Below are positions 25,927 to 35,024 of a DNA stretch of 64,000 nucleotides, piece by piece. Location of the stretch: assembly GCF_044810985.1 (NCBI RefSeq), contig NZ_CP085242.1, forward strand, positions 1,984,001-2,048,000. The letters run 5' to 3'. Numbering within the stretch: position 1 is the first letter of the stretch; each line of letters opens with the position of its first letter. Origin of the DNA: Marinospirillum sp031581385. GTDB taxonomy: Bacteria; Pseudomonadota; Gammaproteobacteria; Pseudomonadales; Halomonadaceae. A model generated the notes under the pieces. It saw nothing but the letters and a program-made list of their open reading frames with translations. It searched no databases and had not been told where the DNA came from. A program made the translations under genes and the position numbers.

Positions 25927-27474
25927 TTAAACACCTTCTGTCTGGGGATGGGTGCGTTCTGTTTTGTTGGTCAAGGCATTCAAAGCGTTGACATAGGCCT
26001 TGGCCGAAGCAATCACGATATCCGTATCCGCCCCCAGGCCATTCACTATGCGCCCGCCTCGTGCCAGACGCACCGTGACTTCACCCTGGGAATCGGTGCC
26101 GGAAGTGATGGCATTGACCGAATACAGTTCCAGAGTCGCATGGCTTTCCACAACACTTTCAATCGCCTTGTAAACCGCATCCACGGGGCCGGAGCCTTCG
26201 GACTCAGCTTTCAGTTCCTTGCCTTCCACATTCAGCACCAACTGGGCCACAGGTGTTTCACCGGTTTTTGACTGGACTTCTAGGGCTACCAGCTGCACAT
26301 GTTCGGCTGCGGCAGCAGCACGGGTATCCGTAACCAAAGCCTGCAGATCTTCGTCATAGATCTCGTGCTTTTTATCCGCCAACTGCTTGAACAACTGAAA
26401 GGCTGTATTGAGTTCCTGCTCGGTTTCAAAGTTGATGCCCAGTTCCTGCAAGCGGGTACGGAAGGCATTGCGGCCTGAGTGTTTGCCCAGCACGATGGCA
26501 TTGGTGTGCCAGCCGACGTCCTGGGCTTTCATGATTTCATAGGTTTCACGATGCTTGAGCACACCGTCCTGGTGGATACCGGACTCATGGGCAAAAGCAT
26601 TTTTGCCCACGATGGCCTTGTTGGGCTGTACCGGAAAACCGGTGACCGTGGAAACCAGGCGCGAAGTCGGCACAATAAACTGCGGATCGATGCCGGTTTC
26701 CACATCAAAGGCATCAGCACGGGTGCGTACCGCCATGACAATTTCTTCCAGAGAAGCATTACCAGCGCGCTCACCCAAGCCATTGATGGTGCATTCAATC
26801 TGACGCGCCCCGGCTTGCACGGCAGCCAAAGAGTTGGCAACAGCCAGACCCAGGTCATTGTGACAATGCACCGAGAAAATAGCCTTATCGCTGTTGGGCA
26901 CCCGCTCAATCAACTGGCGGATTTGTTCGGCATAGAGTTCGGGAATGGCATAGCCGACCGTGTCCGGAATGTTGATGGTGGTTGCCCCGGCATCAATGGC
27001 CGCTTCAACGATACGGCACAAAAAGTCCAGATCGGAACGCCCGGCATCTTCACAGGAAAACTCCACATCATCAATCAGATTGCGGGCCAGGCTGACAGCC
27101 TTCACAGCCTGCTCCAGAACTTCATCCGGCTGCATCTGCAGCTTGTACTTCATATGAATCGGGCTGGTGGCAATAAAGGTGTGAATACGACCCAGAGCAG
27201 CAGGCTTCAAGGCTTCGGCAGCGCGCTCGATATCCGCAGGCATGGCCCGTGACAGAGAGCAAATGCGCGATTCCTGAACCGCTTCGGCTACTGCTTTTAC
27301 TGCCTCAAAATCCCCCTGGCTGGCAATGGCAAAACCCGCTTCAATCACATCCACCCGCATTTTTTCCAGCATTTTGGCAATGCGGACTTTTTCTTCTTTG
27401 GTCATGGATGCGCCGGGGCTTTGTTCACCGTCACGCAAGGTGGTATCAAAAATTACCAATTGATCTTTGCTCAT
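25927..27474 (-). CDS. leuA: 2-isopropylmalate synthase
   Basis: A 515-residue first enzyme of leucine biosynthesis (acetyl-CoA + 2-oxoisovalerate). TIM-barrel start IFDTTLRDGEQSPGASMT with the metal Asp, the later SVHCHNDLGLAVANSLAAVQ with metal His residues, and GRNAFRTRLQELG are all present. A C-terminal LeuA regulatory domain (about residues 390-505) is kept, so leucine feedback is likely. RBS GGAG lies 10 bases upstream. A hairpin (27491-27523) and a leucine-rich micro-ORF (27605-27754) lie upstream on the same strand. Confidence 0.96.
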   Translation of the reverse strand: MSKDQLVIFDTTLRDGEQSPGASMTKEEKVRIAKMLEKMRVDVIEAGFAIASQGDFEAVKAVAEAVQESRICSLSRAMPADIERAAEALKPAALGRIHTFIATSPIHMKYKLQMQPDEVLEQAVKAVSLARNLIDDVEFSCEDAGRSDLDFLCRIVEAAIDAGATTINIPDTVGYAIPELYAEQIRQLIERVPNSDKAIFSVHCHNDLGLAVANSLAAVQAGARQIECTINGLGERAGNASLEEIVMAVRTRADAFDVETGIDPQFIVPTSRLVSTVTGFPVQPNKAIVGKNAFAHESGIHQDGVLKHRETYEIMKAQDVGWHTNAIVLGKHSGRNAFRTRLQELGINFETEQELNTAFQLFKQLADKKHEIYDEDLQALVTDTRAAAAAEHVQLVALEVQSKTGETPVAQLVLNVEGKELKAESEGSGPVDAVYKAIESVVESHATLELYSVNAITSGTDSQGEVTVRLARGGRIVNGLGADTDIVIASAKAYVNALNALTNKTERTHPQTEGV

Positions 27475-27490
27475 TATCTTATCTCCTCAG

Positions 27491-27523
27491 AGGCACTAAC
27501 CCACAAACAACAAAGTAGTGCCT
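27491..27523 (-). promoter_or_regulatory. Stem-loop in the leuA leader
   Basis: Inverted repeat AGGCACTA (27491-27498) / TAGTGCCT (27516-27523) with a 17-base loop, ending just before the leuA RBS. There is no T-run, so it would act on translation or RNA stability rather than as an intrinsic terminator. A second short hairpin, GGTCG-TTCC-CGACC, lies nearer the micro-ORF. Confidence 0.35.
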
Positions 27524-27604
27524 GGTTATAAACGATTAGTCAGTTTGAATCGGGATCAGTCTTCTACTGAAGGGTCGGGAACGACCTGGCGATGTTCAGG
27601 CTGC

Positions 27605-27754
27605 TTATAGCAGCTGACTAAGGAGTAGGGCTGGAAGGAGAAGCAGGAGGGCAGCATAAGCAAACAAAGGTGAGGTGTCAGCCACGGGGGCCGCCACTGT
27701 TTGAACAGGTGCAGGTCTTCTACTGGGTATCACGTATTTCATTTTTCCAGCCAT
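27605..27754 (-). CDS. Leucine-rich micro-ORF upstream of leuA (candidate leader peptide or small membrane protein)
   Basis: A 49-codon frame (ATG 27754; second in-frame ATG 27742) ending at TAA 27605-27607, 130 bases before leuA on the same strand. Its last part reads AALLLLLPALLLSQLL then stop: ten of the final sixteen codons are Leu, using CTC, CTG, CTT and CTA. That is what a leucine-sensing leader peptide would show, but the segment could also be one membrane helix. No strong Shine-Dalgarno and no U-tract terminator are visible between it and leuA, so classical attenuation is not proven. Confidence 0.4.
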   Translation of the reverse strand: MAGKMKYVIPSRRPAPVQTVAAPVADTSPLFAYAALLLLLPALLLSQLL

Positions 27755-28024
27755 TAGAACATGAATTGATTTAAGTCACCTCTGACTATAACCAGCCAAA
27801 CGCGCTTTGCCAAGGGGAGAAAAGAATTCGCTGGCAGGTCAATGTGACAAAAAGCCATTTACGAAAAAAACACCCGGACAAAATGTCCCATCCACTGAAA
27901 AGCCGGGGTTTTGGTGTGGACTTACAGCCGCTTTTCTTTCCTTTATTGGTTTTGTTTTCTGGCTCCAGCCTTGCAAGCTTTCTGATGACTCACGATTTAT
28001 TCCCACAAGATGGATGAGAGAACC

Positions 28025-28237
28025 ATGCAAAATAATAATGCCTCCCCAACGGTACAAGCTGAACGCCGCCGTTTCTTGAAAAGCATGGCCGGTGCCTCCG
28101 CTGCAGTCGGTCTGGCAGCAACCGCAGGTAACAGCCTGGCTGCCAGTGATGAACCGGGCGACACCCAAAATGATGATCAGGTTCAGGGTTATCACGAAAC
28201 TGATCATATTCGCGCCTATTACGCCAGCTGTCGCTAA
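28025..28237 (+). CDS. Formate dehydrogenase region Tat-signal protein
   Basis: A 70-residue protein from the ATG at 28025 (GAGAG upstream; in-frame Met at 28010 is an alternative). It is little more than a Tat signal, ERRRFLKSMAGASAAVGLAA, followed by an acidic tail ending in DHIRAYYASCR. It matches the short 'formate dehydrogenase region TAT target' family that precedes fdhA in many proteobacteria. Function unknown. It is first in the fdh structural operon, 24 bases before fdhA. Confidence 0.8.
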   Translation: MQNNNASPTVQAERRRFLKSMAGASAAVGLAATAGNSLAASDEPGDTQNDDQVQGYHETDHIRAYYASCR

Positions 28238-28261
28238 GCCGAACTCAAGGAGATCCTACCC

Positions 28262-31114
28262 ATGCGTTTAACAAAAAAAGAAAGTGTCAGTGAACAGCAG
28301 GAAGGCCTGGGCGTCAGCCGCCGTGGTTTTCTGAAAGGCACCAGTGTGGCTGCCGGTGGTTTGGCCGCTTCGGGGCTGCTCGGCAAGGGCATGATGCAAA
28401 AAGCCGAAGCCCAGACCGCCAAATCCTCAGCGCCGGTTGAAGTCAGCCGCACCATTTGCAGCCACTGCTCAGTGGGTTGTGGTGTTTATGCCCACACCCA
28501 GGAAGGGGTCTGGACTTACCAGGAACCGGCTTTTGACCACCCCATCAACCGCGGTGCTCATTGTGCCAAGGGTGCAGCTTTGCGCCATCACGGTCATTCC
28601 AGCCGTCGCCTGAAATATCCCATGAAGCTTGAGGGCGGCCAGTGGAAAAAACTCTCCTGGGATCAGGCCATCAATGAAATCGGTGACAAGGTCCTGGATA
28701 TCCGCGAAGAGTCCGGGCCTGACTCCGTATTCTGGCTGGGTTCCGCCAAGTTCAACAATGAACAGGCTTACCTCTTCCGCAAGTTTGCTTCCCTGTGGGG
28801 CACCAACAACGTTGATCACCAGGCGCGTATCTGTCACTCCACAACCGTTGCCGGGGTTGCCAACACCTGGGGCTACGGGGCCATGACCAACAGCTACAAC
28901 GACATGCAGAACAGCAAGTCGATTCTGTTTATCGGTTCCAATGCTGCAGAAGCCCACCCGGTTTCCATGCAGCACACCCTGATTGCCAAGGAACGCAACA
29001 ACTGCCAGGTGGTGGTGGTTGATCCCCGCTACACCCGCACCGCCGCCAAGGCCAATCATTACACCCGCATCCGCCCCGGTTCTGACGTGGCTTATATCTG
29101 GGGTCTGTTGTGGCACATTTTTGAAAATGGCTGGGAAGACAAGGAATACATCAGCCAGCGCGTTTATGGCATGGATGAAATCCGCCGTGAAATCCGGGAC
29201 TTCCCACCTGAAGTGGTGGAAAACATCACCGGTGTCCCTGAAGCCGAGGTTTACAAGGTTGCCAAGGTTCTCGCGGACAACACCCCCGGCTGTATTGTCT
29301 GGTGCATGGGCGGCACCCAGCACACCACCGGCAACAACAATACCCGCGCTTACTGCATTCTGGAGCTGGCTCTGGGCAATGTGGGTAAAAGCGGTGGCGG
29401 TGCCAACATCTACCGCGGCCATGACAATGTTCAGGGGGCTACCGACCTGGGTGTGCTTTCCAACACCCTGCCCGGCTACTATGGCCTGGCGGAAGGCTCC
29501 TGGAAGCATTGGGCCCGGGTCTGGGAAGTGGATTACGAATGGATTGAAAGCCGCTTTGATCCCCAGGAATATGCGGGCAGCAAACCCATGAATACCACGG
29601 GCATTCCGGTTTCCCGCTGGGTGGATGGTGTTCTGGAAGACAAGTCCAACATCACCCAGAAAGACAACATCCGCGCCATGTTCTACTGGGGGCATGCGGT
29701 CAACTCGCAAACCCGCGGCCCGGATATGCGCGAGGCGATGAAAAAGCTGGACATGATGGTCATCGTCGACCCCTATCCCACCGTTGCCGCCGTCATGCAC
29801 GACCGCAGTGATGGCGTTTATCTGCTGCCTGCCTGCACTCAGTTTGAAACCTATGGTTCTGTTACAGCTTCCAACCGTTCCATCCAGTGGCGCAGCAAGG
29901 TTATTGAGCCGCATTTCGAGTCCAAGACCGACCACGAAATCATGTACCTCTTTGCCAAGAAGCTGGGCATTGATCAGCAACTGTTCAAAAACATTCAGGT
30001 GAATGACAATGAGCCGCTGATTGAAGACATCACCCGGGAATTCAACCGCGGTATGTGGACCATCGGCTACACCGGCCAGAGCCCCGAACGCCTCAAGTAT
30101 CACCAGCAGAACTGGCATGCCTTTGATTTCACCAGCCTGCGCGGTGTGGGTACCGAGGCCGATGGCGAAGTCTACGGTCTGCCCTGGCCTTGCTGGGGTA
30201 CTGCCGACATGAAACACCCAGGTTCGCCCATTCTCTACAACACCAGCATTGCCGTGAAAGATGGCGGCATGGGCTTCCGCGCCCGTTTTGGTGTCGAACG
30301 TAATGGCGAAACCCTGCTGGCAGAAGGCGGTTCCGCTCCCTTGGGCAATGAAATCGGTGATGGTCACCCCGAGTTTGATCACCAGTTGCTCAAACAGCTG
30401 GGCTGGTGGAATGACCTGACGGCTGAAGAAAAACAGGCGGCCGAAGGCAAAAACTGGAAGACCGACCTTTCCGGCGGTATCCAGCGGGTTGCTATCAAGC
30501 ACGGCTGTGCCCCCTACGGTAATGCCAAGGCCCGTGCTGTGGTCTGGACTTTCCCGGATGCCATTCCCAAGCACCGCGAACCGCTTTACACCACACGTCG
30601 CGACCTGGTTGCTGATTATCCCACCTGGGATGACATGGAATCCCTGTTCCGTCTGCCGACTCTCTACAAATCCATTCAGGAAAGAGACACCAGCGATGAA
30701 TTCCCCATCATTCTGACTTCCGGCCGTCTGGTGGAATACGAAGGGGGTGGTGATGAAACCCGTTCCAACCCCTGGCTGGCGGAGCTTCAGCAACACATGT
30801 TTGTGGAAATCAATCCCTACAATGCCAACACTCTGCGTATCAAGGACGGTCAGGATGTCTGGGTTTACGGCCCGGAAGGCGGACGTGCCAAGGTCAAAGC
30901 CCAGGTGACCAATCGGGTTGACCGCAATGTGGCCTTCATGCCCTTCCATTTCGGTGGCGAGTTCCAGGGTGAAAACCTGAGAGACCGCTACCCCGAAGGA
31001 AGCGCACCCTACATCTCCGGTGAGGCGGCCAACACTGTAACCACCTATGGTTACGACCCCGTCACCCTGATGCAGGAATCCAAGTGTACCGTTTGCCGTA
31101 TTGAAGCAGCCTGA
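28262..31114 (+). CDS. fdhA: Formate dehydrogenase catalytic (alpha) subunit, cysteine type
   Basis: 950 residues of the molybdopterin oxidoreductase superfamily, oxidising formate to CO2 in the periplasm. A Tat signal SRRGFLKGTSVAAGG is at residues 19-33. The [4Fe-4S] motif is Cys66, Cys69, Cys73 and Cys101. The active-site metal ligand is Cys191 (QARICHSTTVAG, codon TGT at 28832) with His192 next to it; in E. coli FdnG this position is selenocysteine, so no SECIS or SelB is needed. The C-terminal molybdopterin-dinucleotide domain follows from about residue 820. The neighbouring accessory and MoeA/MoaB genes agree with a Mo or W cofactor. Confidence 0.95.
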   Translation: MRLTKKESVSEQQEGLGVSRRGFLKGTSVAAGGLAASGLLGKGMMQKAEAQTAKSSAPVEVSRTICSHCSVGCGVYAHTQEGVWTYQEPAFDHPINRGAHCAKGAALRHHGHSSRRLKYPMKLEGGQWKKLSWDQAINEIGDKVLDIREESGPDSVFWLGSAKFNNEQAYLFRKFASLWGTNNVDHQARICHSTTVAGVANTWGYGAMTNSYNDMQNSKSILFIGSNAAEAHPVSMQHTLIAKERNNCQVVVVDPRYTRTAAKANHYTRIRPGSDVAYIWGLLWHIFENGWEDKEYISQRVYGMDEIRREIRDFPPEVVENITGVPEAEVYKVAKVLADNTPGCIVWCMGGTQHTTGNNNTRAYCILELALGNVGKSGGGANIYRGHDNVQGATDLGVLSNTLPGYYGLAEGSWKHWARVWEVDYEWIESRFDPQEYAGSKPMNTTGIPVSRWVDGVLEDKSNITQKDNIRAMFYWGHAVNSQTRGPDMREAMKKLDMMVIVDPYPTVAAVMHDRSDGVYLLPACTQFETYGSVTASNRSIQWRSKVIEPHFESKTDHEIMYLFAKKLGIDQQLFKNIQVNDNEPLIEDITREFNRGMWTIGYTGQSPERLKYHQQNWHAFDFTSLRGVGTEADGEVYGLPWPCWGTADMKHPGSPILYNTSIAVKDGGMGFRARFGVERNGETLLAEGGSAPLGNEIGDGHPEFDHQLLKQLGWWNDLTAEEKQAAEGKNWKTDLSGGIQRVAIKHGCAPYGNAKARAVVWTFPDAIPKHREPLYTTRRDLVADYPTWDDMESLFRLPTLYKSIQERDTSDEFPIILTSGRLVEYEGGGDETRSNPWLAELQQHMFVEINPYNANTLRIKDGQDVWVYGPEGGRAKVKAQVTNRVDRNVAFMPFHFGGEFQGENLRDRYPEGSAPYISGEAANTVTTYGYDPVTLMQESKCTVCRIEAA

Positions 31115-31131
31115 TACCTGAGGAGATAACC

Positions 31132-31770
31132 ATGGCTCGTATGAAATTTTTGTGTGACTCAGAGCGCTGCATCGAATGCAACGGTTGCGTCACGGCCTGT
31201 AAAAACGCCAATGAAACCGAATGGGGCATTCAACGCCGTCGCGTCGTGACCCTGGATGATGGGGAAGTCGGCTCTGAAGTCTCGATTTCCGTGGCCTGTA
31301 TGCATTGCTCGGATGCACCCTGCATGGCCGTCTGCCCCACAGATTGTTTCTACCCCACCGAAGAAGGCCTGATCCTGCACAACAAGGATCTCTGCATCGG
31401 TTGTGGCTACTGCCTTTACGCCTGTCCCTTTGGCGCTCCCCAGTTCCCCAAACAGGGTGCTCTGGGTGCGCGTGGCAAGATGGACAAGTGCACCTTCTGT
31501 GCCGGTGGCCCTGAAGACGATCCTGCTCTGGAAGAACAGAAGTATGGTGCCAACCGCCTGAAAGACGGCAAGCTGCCTCTTTGTGCAGAAATGTGCTCCA
31601 CCAAGGCACTTCTGGCCGGGGATGCCCAGGAAGTGGCGGATATTTTCCGCGAAAGGGTGGTTTACCGTGGGCATGAGGATGGCGGCTGGGGTTCCCTGAA
31701 CAAGGAACCCGGCCTGACCGACCTGGCACAACAAGCCGCTGAACTGGCTACCGACGCAGCGAGAAGCTAA
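31132..31770 (+). CDS. Formate dehydrogenase iron-sulfur (beta) subunit
   Basis: 212 residues with four [4Fe-4S] clusters: CIECNGCVTACK, CMHCSDAPCMAVCPTDC, CIGCGYCLYACPFGAP and CTFC...CAEMC. It carries electrons from FdhA to the membrane cytochrome. It lacks the C-terminal membrane anchor of FdnH, as expected for the FDH3 type. RBS GAGGAG. It lies 17 bases after fdhA and 2 bases before the gamma subunit, so these are one operon. Confidence 0.93.
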   Translation: MARMKFLCDSERCIECNGCVTACKNANETEWGIQRRRVVTLDDGEVGSEVSISVACMHCSDAPCMAVCPTDCFYPTEEGLILHNKDLCIGCGYCLYACPFGAPQFPKQGALGARGKMDKCTFCAGGPEDDPALEEQKYGANRLKDGKLPLCAEMCSTKALLAGDAQEVADIFRERVVYRGHEDGGWGSLNKEPGLTDLAQQAAELATDAARS

Positions 31771-31772
31771 CT

Positions 31773-32828
31773 ATGAAAAACTGCAAGCGTAACCCTGGCT
31801 GGCTCAGCCTGGTTGCGCTGCTGCTGGTAGGCTGTTTACTCAGCCTGCCCTCAGTGGCTCAGCCAGATCAGAGCCAAACCGCCGATGCCAAGCGCGAGCT
31901 GATGCAATCACTCCCCGGTGTCACCGCAGACTACTGGCGTGATGTTGAAGGCGGAAACTCGGGAACCACGGCTTCCAACAGCCCCGGTGCCGATACCCTG
32001 ATCATGGTGGAAGGTGAAGCCTGGCGTGAATGGCGCAACAACTGGGTCTCACCCGGTGGCCTGATTGCCTTGGGCGGCAGTGCCTTGACCATTCTGCTGT
32101 TTTATCTGCTGGTCGGCTCCATCAAGCTGGACAACCCCCGCAGCGGTCGCAAAGTGGAGCGTTGGAAACGCATCGACCGGGCGATTCACTGGTACGTGGC
32201 CAGCCTCTTCATCATTCTGGGTTTAACCGGCCTGATGTTGCTCTATGCCAAATGGTTCCTGCAGCCGATTCTGCCCGGTGGTGTCTGGGCGGCCTTCATG
32301 ACCGCCAGCAAAAACATCCACAACTATCTGGGGCCTCTGTTTGCGCTGGGCTTGCTGGCCATGATCATCAAGTGGATGCGTCACAACTGGCTGACTCTGG
32401 TGGATCTCAAGTGGTTTGCCAAAGGCGGCGGTATCATCGGCAAGGCTCATCCTTCTGCAGGCTACCTGAATGGTGGTGAAAAAGCCTGGTTCTGGCTGGT
32501 CACTTTTGTGGGCTTAACCGTGGTGATTTCCGGTCTGGTAGTGGATTTCCCCAACTTCGGACAAAGCCGGGAAACCATGCAGACCACACTGCTTATTCAC
32601 GCCCTTGCCGCGCTTATTCTGATGGCCGCCTCTTTCGGTCACATCTACATCGGCACAGCAGGCACAGAAGGTGCCTTTGAAGGCATGAAAACCGGCTATG
32701 TGGATGAAACCTGGGCCAAGCAACACCATGACCTCTGGTATGAAGAAGTCAAAGACCAGGCTATGGATGAAGAGGAATTGCAAGCCTTGAAAACCGGGGA
32801 ACCTGCTCCAGCTGACGCAAAAAGCTGA
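31773..32828 (+). CDS. Formate dehydrogenase cytochrome b556 (gamma) subunit
   Basis: 351 residues. A signal-like N-terminus (LVALLLVGCLLSLPSVA) is followed by a periplasmic stretch, then about five membrane segments. Conserved His residues in RAIHWYVASLFIILGLTG, NIHNYLGPLF and LLIHALAALILMA would bind the two b hemes that pass electrons to quinone. The periplasmic N-terminal extension of about 90 residues is typical of the proteobacterial FDH gamma family. An intrinsic terminator follows. Confidence 0.92.
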   Translation: MKNCKRNPGWLSLVALLLVGCLLSLPSVAQPDQSQTADAKRELMQSLPGVTADYWRDVEGGNSGTTASNSPGADTLIMVEGEAWREWRNNWVSPGGLIALGGSALTILLFYLLVGSIKLDNPRSGRKVERWKRIDRAIHWYVASLFIILGLTGLMLLYAKWFLQPILPGGVWAAFMTASKNIHNYLGPLFALGLLAMIIKWMRHNWLTLVDLKWFAKGGGIIGKAHPSAGYLNGGEKAWFWLVTFVGLTVVISGLVVDFPNFGQSRETMQTTLLIHALAALILMAASFGHIYIGTAGTEGAFEGMKTGYVDETWAKQHHDLWYEEVKDQAMDEEELQALKTGEPAPADAKS

Positions 32829-32847
32829 ATCCAACCGGTTTTCCCTT

Positions 32848-32881
32848 GGGAGGCTAGTGACCACTAGCTTCCCTTTTTTTA
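32848..32881 (+). terminator. Rho-independent terminator of the fdh operon
   Basis: Arms GGGAGGCTAGTG and CACTAGCTTCCC (12 complementary positions, one G-U) around a 2-base centre, so the loop opens to about 6-8 bases. It is followed by TTTTTTTA. It is 20 bases after the cytochrome gene stop and is the strongest terminator in the window. Confidence 0.92.
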
Positions 32882-32969
32882 TTTGCTGTAGACCGCCAGG
32901 CACATGGCTATTTAGGCCTGATATCGCTAGGATATTGGCTGAATACTGTTTTCTTTGGAGAGTGAGTCA

Positions 32970-33293
32970 ATGCAAGCCCTGAATCCACAACAACAAACTG
33001 AAATTGAAGCGGCTGCCTTTCGTCGTCTGCTCCAGCACCTGGATGACAACAAGGACGTTCAGAATATCGACCTGATGATTCTGGCCGACTTCTGCCGCAA
33101 CTGCCTGGCTAAATGGATGATGGCGGCAGCCAAGGAACAGGGCGTGGAAATGGACTACGACGAAGCCAGGGAAAGAGTCTATGGCATGCCCTATTCCGAG
33201 TGGAAAGAGCTGTACCAGGAACCTGCCACCCCTGAACAACTGGCTGCTTTTGAAGCCCGTGAAGCCGCTCGTAAAGCCAGAGGGGAAGCCTGA
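32970..33293 (+). CDS. DUF1244 domain protein
   Basis: A 107-residue protein starting at the ATG at 32970 with GGAGAG upstream. The central RRLLQHLDDNKDVQNIDLMI, then LADFCRNCLAKWMMAAA, and the following YDEARERVYGMPYSEWKE are the DUF1244 signature, a small helical family with a CxxC. Function unknown. Its stop overlaps the moaB start (TGATG at 33291-33295), so it is translationally coupled to molybdenum cofactor genes. Confidence 0.88.
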   Translation: MQALNPQQQTEIEAAAFRRLLQHLDDNKDVQNIDLMILADFCRNCLAKWMMAAAKEQGVEMDYDEARERVYGMPYSEWKELYQEPATPEQLAAFEAREAARKARGEA

Positions 33294-33814
33294 TGAGCCG
33301 GGTAGAAACACCTCTGAATATTGCTGTGCTGACCCTTTCCGACACCCGCACTCTGGCCGAAGACAAGTCCGGCGATTACCTGGTTTCGGCTCTGGAAGCA
33401 GCAGGTCATAACCTGGCTGGGCGCAAAATCATCCCTGATGATATCTACCGGATGCGGGCTGTGGTCAGTGAATGGATTGCCGAGCCGGGCATTCAGGTCA
33501 TCCTGACCACCGGCGGAACCGGCTTCACCGGCCGCGATTCCACACCCGAAGCCCTGCGACCCTTGTTTGATACCGAAATTGAAGGCTTTGGCGAAACCTT
33601 TCGCCAGGTTTCCTATGCTGAAATCGGCTCCTCCACGGTGCAGTCACGCTGCCTGGCAGGTCTGGCCAATTCCACCGCCATCTTCTGTCTGCCCGGCTCG
33701 ACCGGTGCCTGCAAAACCGGCTGGACTAAAATCCTGGCTGAACAATTGGACAGCAGCCATCGTCCCTGCAACTTTGTCGGCATCCTGTTGCATGGCAAGC
33801 AAATTCATTCCTGA
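33293..33814 (+). CDS. moaB: Molybdenum cofactor biosynthesis protein B
   Basis: 173 residues, MoaB/Mog fold. ILTTGGTGFTGRDSTPEAL is the molybdopterin-binding motif, and FCLPGSTGACKTGW is the conserved second loop. MoaB/Mog-type proteins adenylylate molybdopterin. It is coupled to DUF1244 and followed 12 bases later by moeA, whose product then inserts the metal. Placement beside fdh suggests supply of cofactor to FdhA. Confidence 0.93.
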   Translation: MSRVETPLNIAVLTLSDTRTLAEDKSGDYLVSALEAAGHNLAGRKIIPDDIYRMRAVVSEWIAEPGIQVILTTGGTGFTGRDSTPEALRPLFDTEIEGFGETFRQVSYAEIGSSTVQSRCLAGLANSTAIFCLPGSTGACKTGWTKILAEQLDSSHRPCNFVGILLHGKQIHS

Positions 33815-33826
33815 TCGAGTTGTGTC

Positions 33827-35023
33827 ATGAGCCCACTGCTGCCCCCACAAGATGCCCTGGAAAAAATGCTGGCTGCAATCCAGCCCATCAGCGCCAGCGA
33901 AGCCCTGCCTCTGGGCAAATTGGCAGGGCGCATTCTCGCTGAAGACCAGAAGGCCAGCGTTGATGTTCCACCCGCCGATAATTCCGGTATGGATGGCTAT
34001 GCCTTGCGTCTGGCGGATCAGGGGCAGGCATTGAGAGTTTCCCAGCGCATGGCCGCAGGTCATGCACCCCAGCCACTGGAAACGGGAAGCTGTGCGCGTA
34101 TTTTCACCGGTGGTGAAATTCCACCAGGCGCTGATTGTGTGGTCATGCAGGAAAAGGTCTCGCTTGATGATCAGGGCAGAGCCGTGATTCCTGAAGGTCT
34201 GGAAGCCGGGCAGAATATTCGCCCCAGGGGTCAGGATATTCAGGCTGGCAGCTTGTTGCTGGAAAAGGGCACCCGGCTGGATTATCGCCATCTGGGGCTG
34301 CTGGCCAGTGTTGGTCTGGCGGAAGCACCTGTTTTCAGGGCTCCACGTGTGGCTTTGCTGGCCACCGGGGATGAACTGGTCGCCCCCGGCCAACCCCTCA
34401 AACCCGGCCAGATATACAATTCCAACCGCCCTTTGCTGACGGGGCTGCTCCAGCAACTGGGAGCTGAAGTCATCGACCTGGGGCCGGTTGCCGATACCCG
34501 CGAAGCCACCGAGGCTGCTTTGAGCCAGGCAGCTGAGCAGGCTGACCTTATTTTATCCACAGGGGGTGTTTCCGTCGGTGAGGAAGATCACATCAAACCG
34601 GCTGTGGAAAACCTGGGTGAACTCAGCCTCTGGAAACTGGCAATGAAGCCCGGAAAACCGGTTGCTTTTGGAAAAATTGGACAAGCCGCTTTTCTGGGAC
34701 TCCCCGGCAACCCGGTTTCCGTGTTTGTCGGCAGCCAGGTTTTTCTGCGTCCGCTTCTGGCGCGCCTGGCCGGCAACAGGGAAGACTGGCAGCCCCGGTT
34801 GCTGCGCGGGCAAGCCAATTTCAGCATCAAAACCCAAGTCCGCCAGGAGTACCTGCGCGTCCAGGCAGAAAGAAACACCCGTGGAGACTGGCAAATCTTC
34901 AGCCACCCCAACCAGAACTCCGGGGTTCTCAGCTCCGTAGTCTGGGCCAATGCCCTGGCCCTGGTACCCCCTGAAACGGAAATCCAACCCGGCGATGAAA
35001 TTGATTTCTGGTTCTATAGCTAA
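33827..35023 (+). CDS. moeA: Molybdopterin molybdotransferase
   Basis: 398 residues. Domain order fits MoeA: N-terminal DVPPADNSGMDGYALR, the beta-rich domain FTGGEIPPGADCVVMQE, the MPT-binding domain with LLATGDELVAPG and STGGVSVGEEDH, then LPGNPVSVFV and a C-terminal domain IV. It inserts molybdate into adenylylated molybdopterin. It ends one base before the stop of the convergent histidine kinase gene. Confidence 0.95.
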   Translation: MSPLLPPQDALEKMLAAIQPISASEALPLGKLAGRILAEDQKASVDVPPADNSGMDGYALRLADQGQALRVSQRMAAGHAPQPLETGSCARIFTGGEIPPGADCVVMQEKVSLDDQGRAVIPEGLEAGQNIRPRGQDIQAGSLLLEKGTRLDYRHLGLLASVGLAEAPVFRAPRVALLATGDELVAPGQPLKPGQIYNSNRPLLTGLLQQLGAEVIDLGPVADTREATEAALSQAAEQADLILSTGGVSVGEEDHIKPAVENLGELSLWKLAMKPGKPVAFGKIGQAAFLGLPGNPVSVFVGSQVFLRPLLARLAGNREDWQPRLLRGQANFSIKTQVRQEYLRVQAERNTRGDWQIFSHPNQNSGVLSSVVWANALALVPPETEIQPGDEIDFWFYS

Positions 35024-35024
35024 G

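Noticed and set aside
27556..27657. A 33-codon frame beginning ATGCTGCCC on the minus strand before leuA
   Set aside because: It overlaps the leucine-rich frame in another phase, has no Leu run and no RBS; the leucine-rich frame is the better candidate.
27766..27779. FNR/Anr-like site TTGATTTAAGTCAC upstream of the fdh operon
   Set aside because: Only the left half fits TTGAT-N4-ATCAA and it is about 250 bases from the first fdh gene; too weak to call.
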